Positions 6,172 to 9,823 of a DNA stretch of 9,823 nt are shown here, one piece after another. Both the position numbers and the translations under genes were made by a program. Where the stretch lies: the NCBI GenBank assembly GCA_947375085.1, contig CANCEQ010000115.1:1-9823 (forward strand), read 5' to 3'. Within the stretch, counting starts at the first letter, position 1. The number at the start of each line of letters is the position of its first letter. This DNA comes from Flavobacteriales bacterium. GTDB taxonomy: Bacteria > Bacteroidota > Bacteroidia > Flavobacteriales > Crocinitomicaceae. The notes beneath the pieces are model-generated. The model had not been told where the DNA came from. It was given only the letters and a program-made list of their open reading frames with translations, and searched no databases.

Positions 6172-8724
6172 TTATATTCCAAAATCTGGACTCTCCGGAA
6201 GGACACTTGTTGAATCTGATTCACTTTCAGGTTCTGGCAAATATTCACCCGCACATCCATTTACTTGTTCATTATAATTTTTAGGTCGTTCAAAATCAAT
6301 AGTTGAAACACCAATTTTTGGATCTTTGTAAACATCATTCATAAAGTAACCATAAATCGGCATCGCAGTTCGAGAACCTTGACCTTGTTGTGTTGATCTA
6401 AAGCGAACACTTCTATCTTCTGCACCAACCCAAACCCCAGTTACTAAATCAGGTGTTAAACCAATAAACCAACCATCTGAGTTATTTTGAGTTGTTCCAG
6501 TTTTACCAGCTGTAGGAGCTAAAATATTACCATATGCTGCACCACCTCTCAAACGACTACCAGTTCCTGACTGAATTACCCCTTCCATCATTTTGACCAT
6601 TGTATAGGCAACATCTTCACTCATTACTTCTTTTGATTCAGATTTAGCACTGTAAATTACATTTCCATTTCTGTCTTCAATACGCATTATTGTTGTTGGT
6701 CTAACATACACACCATGATTTGCAAATGTTGCTTGTGCACCAACCATTTCATATAAAGATAAATCCATTGAACCTAAACACATTGCTGGGACGATATCGT
6801 TTTTATGCAAATCAATATCCATATTCGCTAATAATTTAGCAATTGTCTGTGGTCCTGCTTTACCTCCCATTTTTTGCATAACACCAACAGTAATGTTATT
6901 TTTAGAAAGGGCTAATCCTTTTGCAACTGAACATTGCCCTCCAGTTAAATCACTAGAATTTTTTGGACACCATCTTCCATCGATATTTCCTTCTGGATCA
7001 ATTAAATCAACACAATGCGCAATATCAGGAATTAATGTACAAGGTTTCACAACGCCCATCGCTAATGCTGCAGCATAAACGAAAGGTTTCATAGTTGATC
7101 CTACTTGCCTTCTTCCTAAACGAACGTGATCGTATGCGAAATGGTCAATGTTTACACCTCCAACCCATGCTTTAACAAATCCTGTTGCTGGCTCAATAGA
7201 AATTAACCCTGCATGTAAATACGATTTATAATAACGAATAGAGTCATTTGGAGAAATGGTTGTGTCTTTTTCTTTAAAATATCCGTCTGATTTTTTTCCA
7301 TCCCATGTAAATACGCGCATACTTACAGGAGTATTGAAAATTTGCTTAATATCAGATTCGCTTACCCCGCTAGCCGCTAAACTTAAATAACGTGGACTAT
7401 TTCTTCTAGCTGAAGACATGATGCTTTCTGCTTCTGCATCTGTTAAATCATTTGAGAATGGGAAATTTCTTGTGTGACGATTATTGTCATTAAATTGAGG
7501 TTGTAAAGTCTCACTTAAATGACGAGCCATAGCCTCTTCTGCGTGAAGTTGCATATTAGCATCAATCGTTGTGTAAATTTTTAAACCATCTCTATAAATA
7601 TCCCATGGCATTCCGTCTTCACGTTTGTATTTCAAACCTCCATCCGAATTTTTCTCAGAGAAAATAGATGTTAATTCTTTTCTTAATCCTTCTCTAAAAT
7701 AAGGAGCCATTCCACGTTTATGATCAACTTCTTGGTAATTACAAACCAATGGTTTCTTTTTCAACACATCGTATTCTTCTTTCGTGATTTTAATTCTTAA
7801 TGCTGAATTGTTCGATTTACTGTTTTTTAACCATTGGAACATTACTTGGTTTCTTCTATTCAATGCTCTTAAACTATCTTCTGCTCTTTTTTCTGCAATA
7901 GCCGCTCTAGTAACAGAACCCATAGAAATTCCATCTCTGTTCGCGATGTAGGCTCTGTAATTTTTAATTTGGTGTGTGTGAGGATTATACAATGTTGGGT
8001 TTTTACACATTCCGATCAACATTGCTGCTTCGTCTTTCGATAAATTTTTAGGTTTTTTGTTGAAGTATACCTTCGCTGCATTTTCAATTCCAACAGCATT
8101 ATATAAGAAATCGAATTGATTCAAATACATTGTGATAATTTCTTCCTTCGTGTATTGTTTTTCTAAACGCGTTGCAATGATATTTTCTCTCGCTTTCTCA
8201 TTGATACGTGTAAAGATTCTTCCGATTTTACCACCCGAATTACTTGAATATGCAATGCCATTTGCTCTTGCAATATCTTCTTTTTCACGTTGTTGTAGTG
8301 TAAATAATAATTTCGCTAATTGTTGAGAAATAGTAGATGCTCCTCCAGCTCCACCAACACTCACAATGGCACGACCGATTGCTTTAAAGTCAGCTCCAGA
8401 ATGCTCAACAAAACGTTCATCTTCAGTAGAAATTAAGGCATCCGTTACGAATGGAGAAATTTCTTTGTAAGGAACACTTGTTCTATTGATTTTCCAATAT
8501 CTTCCTAATTCAGTTTCACCGTCATCTGCTAATACAACTGACGCTAATAGTTCTGGTGGACTAGAAATCAAAGATACCGGAGGTAAACTTGAATCTGGTT
8601 GAAACAACAAAAGGCTTGTCGCCAATGCTAATGGAAACAATCCAAAAATGTATAACAAACGTGTATACTTCTTTTTTTGAGCCTCAGGACTCAACGGTTG
8701 CTTTTTATTATTCTTCTTCTCCAT
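6172..8724 (-). CDS. Bifunctional penicillin-binding protein 1A (GT51 glycosyltransferase / transpeptidase)
   Basis: This class A PBP (850 residues) polymerises lipid II and crosslinks peptidoglycan on the outer face of the inner membrane. After a short basic cytoplasmic tail there is one membrane anchor (about 22-41). The GT51 domain follows (about 70-250), with the EDERFVEHSG motif (Glu101 as predicted catalytic residue), GGASTISQQLAK (127-138) and RLEKQYTKEEIITMYLN (186-202). The transpeptidase domain has all three motifs: SxxK at 543-546 (STMK), SxN at 607-609 (SKN) and KTG at 741-743. Four cysteines (562, 571, 586, 598) cluster between the SxxK and SxN motifs, and the C-terminal ~25 residues are an acidic Ser/Pro/Glu tail. 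The start at 8722-8724 gives a normal N-terminus. It lies 67 bases after rodA, a gap that could hold a promoter although none is clear, and 13 bases before scoA. Confidence 0.96.
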   Translation of the reverse strand: MEKKNNKKQPLSPEAQKKKYTRLLYIFGLFPLALATSLLLFQPDSSLPPVSLISSPPELLASVVLADDGETELGRYWKINRTSVPYKEISPFVTDALISTEDERFVEHSGADFKAIGRAIVSVGGAGGASTISQQLAKLLFTLQQREKEDIARANGIAYSSNSGGKIGRIFTRINEKARENIIATRLEKQYTKEEIITMYLNQFDFLYNAVGIENAAKVYFNKKPKNLSKDEAAMLIGMCKNPTLYNPHTHQIKNYRAYIANRDGISMGSVTRAAIAEKRAEDSLRALNRRNQVMFQWLKNSKSNNSALRIKITKEEYDVLKKKPLVCNYQEVDHKRGMAPYFREGLRKELTSIFSEKNSDGGLKYKREDGMPWDIYRDGLKIYTTIDANMQLHAEEAMARHLSETLQPQFNDNNRHTRNFPFSNDLTDAEAESIMSSARRNSPRYLSLAASGVSESDIKQIFNTPVSMRVFTWDGKKSDGYFKEKDTTISPNDSIRYYKSYLHAGLISIEPATGFVKAWVGGVNIDHFAYDHVRLGRRQVGSTMKPFVYAAALAMGVVKPCTLIPDIAHCVDLIDPEGNIDGRWCPKNSSDLTGGQCSVAKGLALSKNNITVGVMQKMGGKAGPQTIAKLLANMDIDLHKNDIVPAMCLGSMDLSLYEMVGAQATFANHGVYVRPTTIMRIEDRNGNVIYSAKSESKEVMSEDVAYTMVKMMEGVIQSGTGSRLRGGAAYGNILAPTAGKTGTTQNNSDGWFIGLTPDLVTGVWVGAEDRSVRFRSTQQGQGSRTAMPIYGYFMNDVYKDPKIGVSTIDFERPKNYNEQVNGCAGEYLPEPESESDSTSVLPESPDFGI

Positions 8725-8791
8725 TCTTACTGTTGAATTAGTATTGTAAAAATATTAAATCTTTTAATCAAATAACGTTCTTATACTAGAT

Positions 8792-9823
8792 TTATTGAAG
8801 GATATAACTTCTCTGACTATCTAGCTTTAATAGTATAAACATAAACATCGAAAACGACATCATCGAGGATCCACCATAGCTAAAAAAAGGTAAAGGAATA
8901 CCAATAACTGGTGCAAACCCAATATCCATTCCGATATTTACGGCAAAATGATAAAATAAAATCATAGCCACTGTATATGCATATACTCGAACAAATCGAG
9001 ATCGCTGTCTTTCGGCAATCATGATGATTCTAAAAAGCATAAACATATACATGCAAACTAATACAAAAGTTCCAACAAATCCCCATTCTTCTGCAAATGG
9101 ACAGAATATAAAATCCGTTTCACTTTCAGGAACGTGATTACTCTCAACACTTGAAACCGATGCTTTGTTGTATCCTTTTCCTAAAAAACGACCCGAACCT
9201 ACCGCTGCCATTGCTCTATTTCGGTTATAATCTTCTCCATCTGGATCTTCTCTCAAACCTAAGAAAAGTTCTATACGATCTTTCTGGTGTTTTGCCATTC
9301 CTTGAAATAAGAAATTGACACTAGAAGCAATTAAAGTACTTAAAGTGAATCCAATAATTACAATAATCAATGCATTTTTTCGATCTCTTTTTGATCCAAT
9401 GTAACGCAAGAAAAACAAACTCAACAAGGCTAAAAGTACTAAAGTTGTTACTACACCTGCGAAACCTGGAATTTTAACACTTGGCATAAAATCAAAAGTG
9501 ATAATGTTATTACTAACCAATAATGTCGCTAAACACAAAAAGACAACAGCAAACATGATTGGAATAAAGTGACTTCCAACCCATGTTTGTTTGAATTTGA
9601 TTCCAGGAATTAAATTGACCAACTTCAAGACCAGTGGATCATAGGTAATCCCTTCTCGATACATTACAAAAAGAAAGGAGGTAAATACAACAAATGTTCC
9701 TGCATCTGGTTGTAATAAAATCAATACCATTGGAATAAGTATGATGACATTTGCCATCAATACCGTTTGTAAATTTTGTAATTTTATGTTTACACCACTT
9801 ATGTAACGTGCTAATAATAAAGA
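8792..9823 (-). CDS. rodA: RodA, SEDS-family peptidoglycan glycosyltransferase (partial, N-terminus beyond the window)
   Basis: This is a polytopic inner-membrane protein that polymerises lipid II for lateral wall growth with a class B PBP partner. The frame stays open to the right edge and the upstream codons encode ARYISGVNIKLQN, a normal RodA segment. The gene therefore begins outside the window; the TTG/ATG codons at 9755-9760 are internal. The visible 344 codons include ILLQPDAGT, a cytoplasmic-to-periplasmic series of about eight hydrophobic helices, the KHQKDRIELFLG and NRNRAMAAVGSGRFLGKGY segments, and the hallmark VPESETDFIFCPFAEEWGFVG. The Asp of TDFIF (codon 9113-9115) corresponds to the essential SEDS aspartate. 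The end segment IPLPFFSYGGSSMMS is also canonical. Roughly 70-80 N-terminal residues are missing compared with the usual length. The partner PBP2 gene, normally just upstream, would lie beyond the edge. Confidence 0.95.
   Translation of the reverse strand, partial: SLLLARYISGVNIKLQNLQTVLMANVIILIPMVLILLQPDAGTFVVFTSFLFVMYREGITYDPLVLKLVNLIPGIKFKQTWVGSHFIPIMFAVVFLCLATLLVSNNIITFDFMPSVKIPGFAGVVTTLVLLALLSLFFLRYIGSKRDRKNALIIVIIGFTLSTLIASSVNFLFQGMAKHQKDRIELFLGLREDPDGEDYNRNRAMAAVGSGRFLGKGYNKASVSSVESNHVPESETDFIFCPFAEEWGFVGTFVLVCMYMFMLFRIIMIAERQRSRFVRVYAYTVAMILFYHFAVNIGMDIGFAPVIGIPLPFFSYGGSSMMSFSMFMFILLKLDSQRSYILQ

Noticed and set aside
5947..6213. Plus-strand open frame of 88 codons across scoA and the PBP1A end
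   Set aside because: It is antisense to two well-supported genes and has no domain-like pattern.
8725..8791. Promoter between rodA and PBP1A
   Set aside because: No TAnnTTTG element with a suitably spaced upstream TTTG was found on the coding strand.
9755..9760. TTG/ATG as the start of RodA
   Set aside because: The frame is open from here to the window edge and the upstream codons encode a normal RodA segment (ARYISGVNIKLQN), so the gene starts outside the window.

Overview
The window is an AT-rich bacterial chromosomal segment that most likely comes from the Bacteroidota, class Flavobacteriia. The evidence is the Bacteroidota-style protein set (RodA, PBP1A, a lipoprotein M1 aminopeptidase with a HEAT-like tail, scoA/scoB, and a four-helix-bundle S23/IVP protein), start codons preceded by A/T-rich sequence without Shine-Dalgarno motifs, and one candidate promoter of the TTTG / TAnnTTTG type. 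Genus cannot be fixed from the sequence alone.

Layout. Positions 1-167 are non-coding and dense in small dyads, ending in a strong terminator hairpin (107-142). A biotin carboxyl carrier protein (168-635, minus) is transcribed toward that terminator. It is divergent from a large M1-family lipoprotein aminopeptidase (798-3440, plus), with a 162-bp intergenic region between them. The aminopeptidase converges on a minus-strand block that fills the rest of the window, with a short dyad at the junction. Read in the direction of transcription, the block is: rodA (8792 to the right edge, N-terminus outside the window), a bifunctional class A penicillin-binding protein 1A (6172-8724), scoA (5463-6158), a four-helix-bundle/23S-rRNA-IVP-like gene (5061-5426), scoB (4369-5025), and an EamA/DMT permease (3489-4352).

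How the genes work together. RodA and PBP1A are the two kinds of peptidoglycan glycosyltransferase, SEDS and GT51. ScoA and ScoB are the two subunits of succinyl-CoA:3-oxoacid CoA-transferase, which activates acetoacetate. They form one enzyme, yet their genes are separated by an unrelated small gene. The carboxyl carrier protein belongs to a biotin-dependent acyl-CoA carboxylase whose other subunits are not in the window.

Most interesting point. The IVP-like gene between scoA and scoB is bracketed on both sides by arrays of the octamer TTTGAAAA, in opposite orientations and with the same pair / 8-bp gap / single layout. They contain a perfect 17-bp inverted repeat. It looks like a small inserted cassette resembling the protein-coding intervening sequences of 23S rRNA, but placed in an mRNA operon. 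This is inference from sequence; the rest of the window is ordinary housekeeping content.
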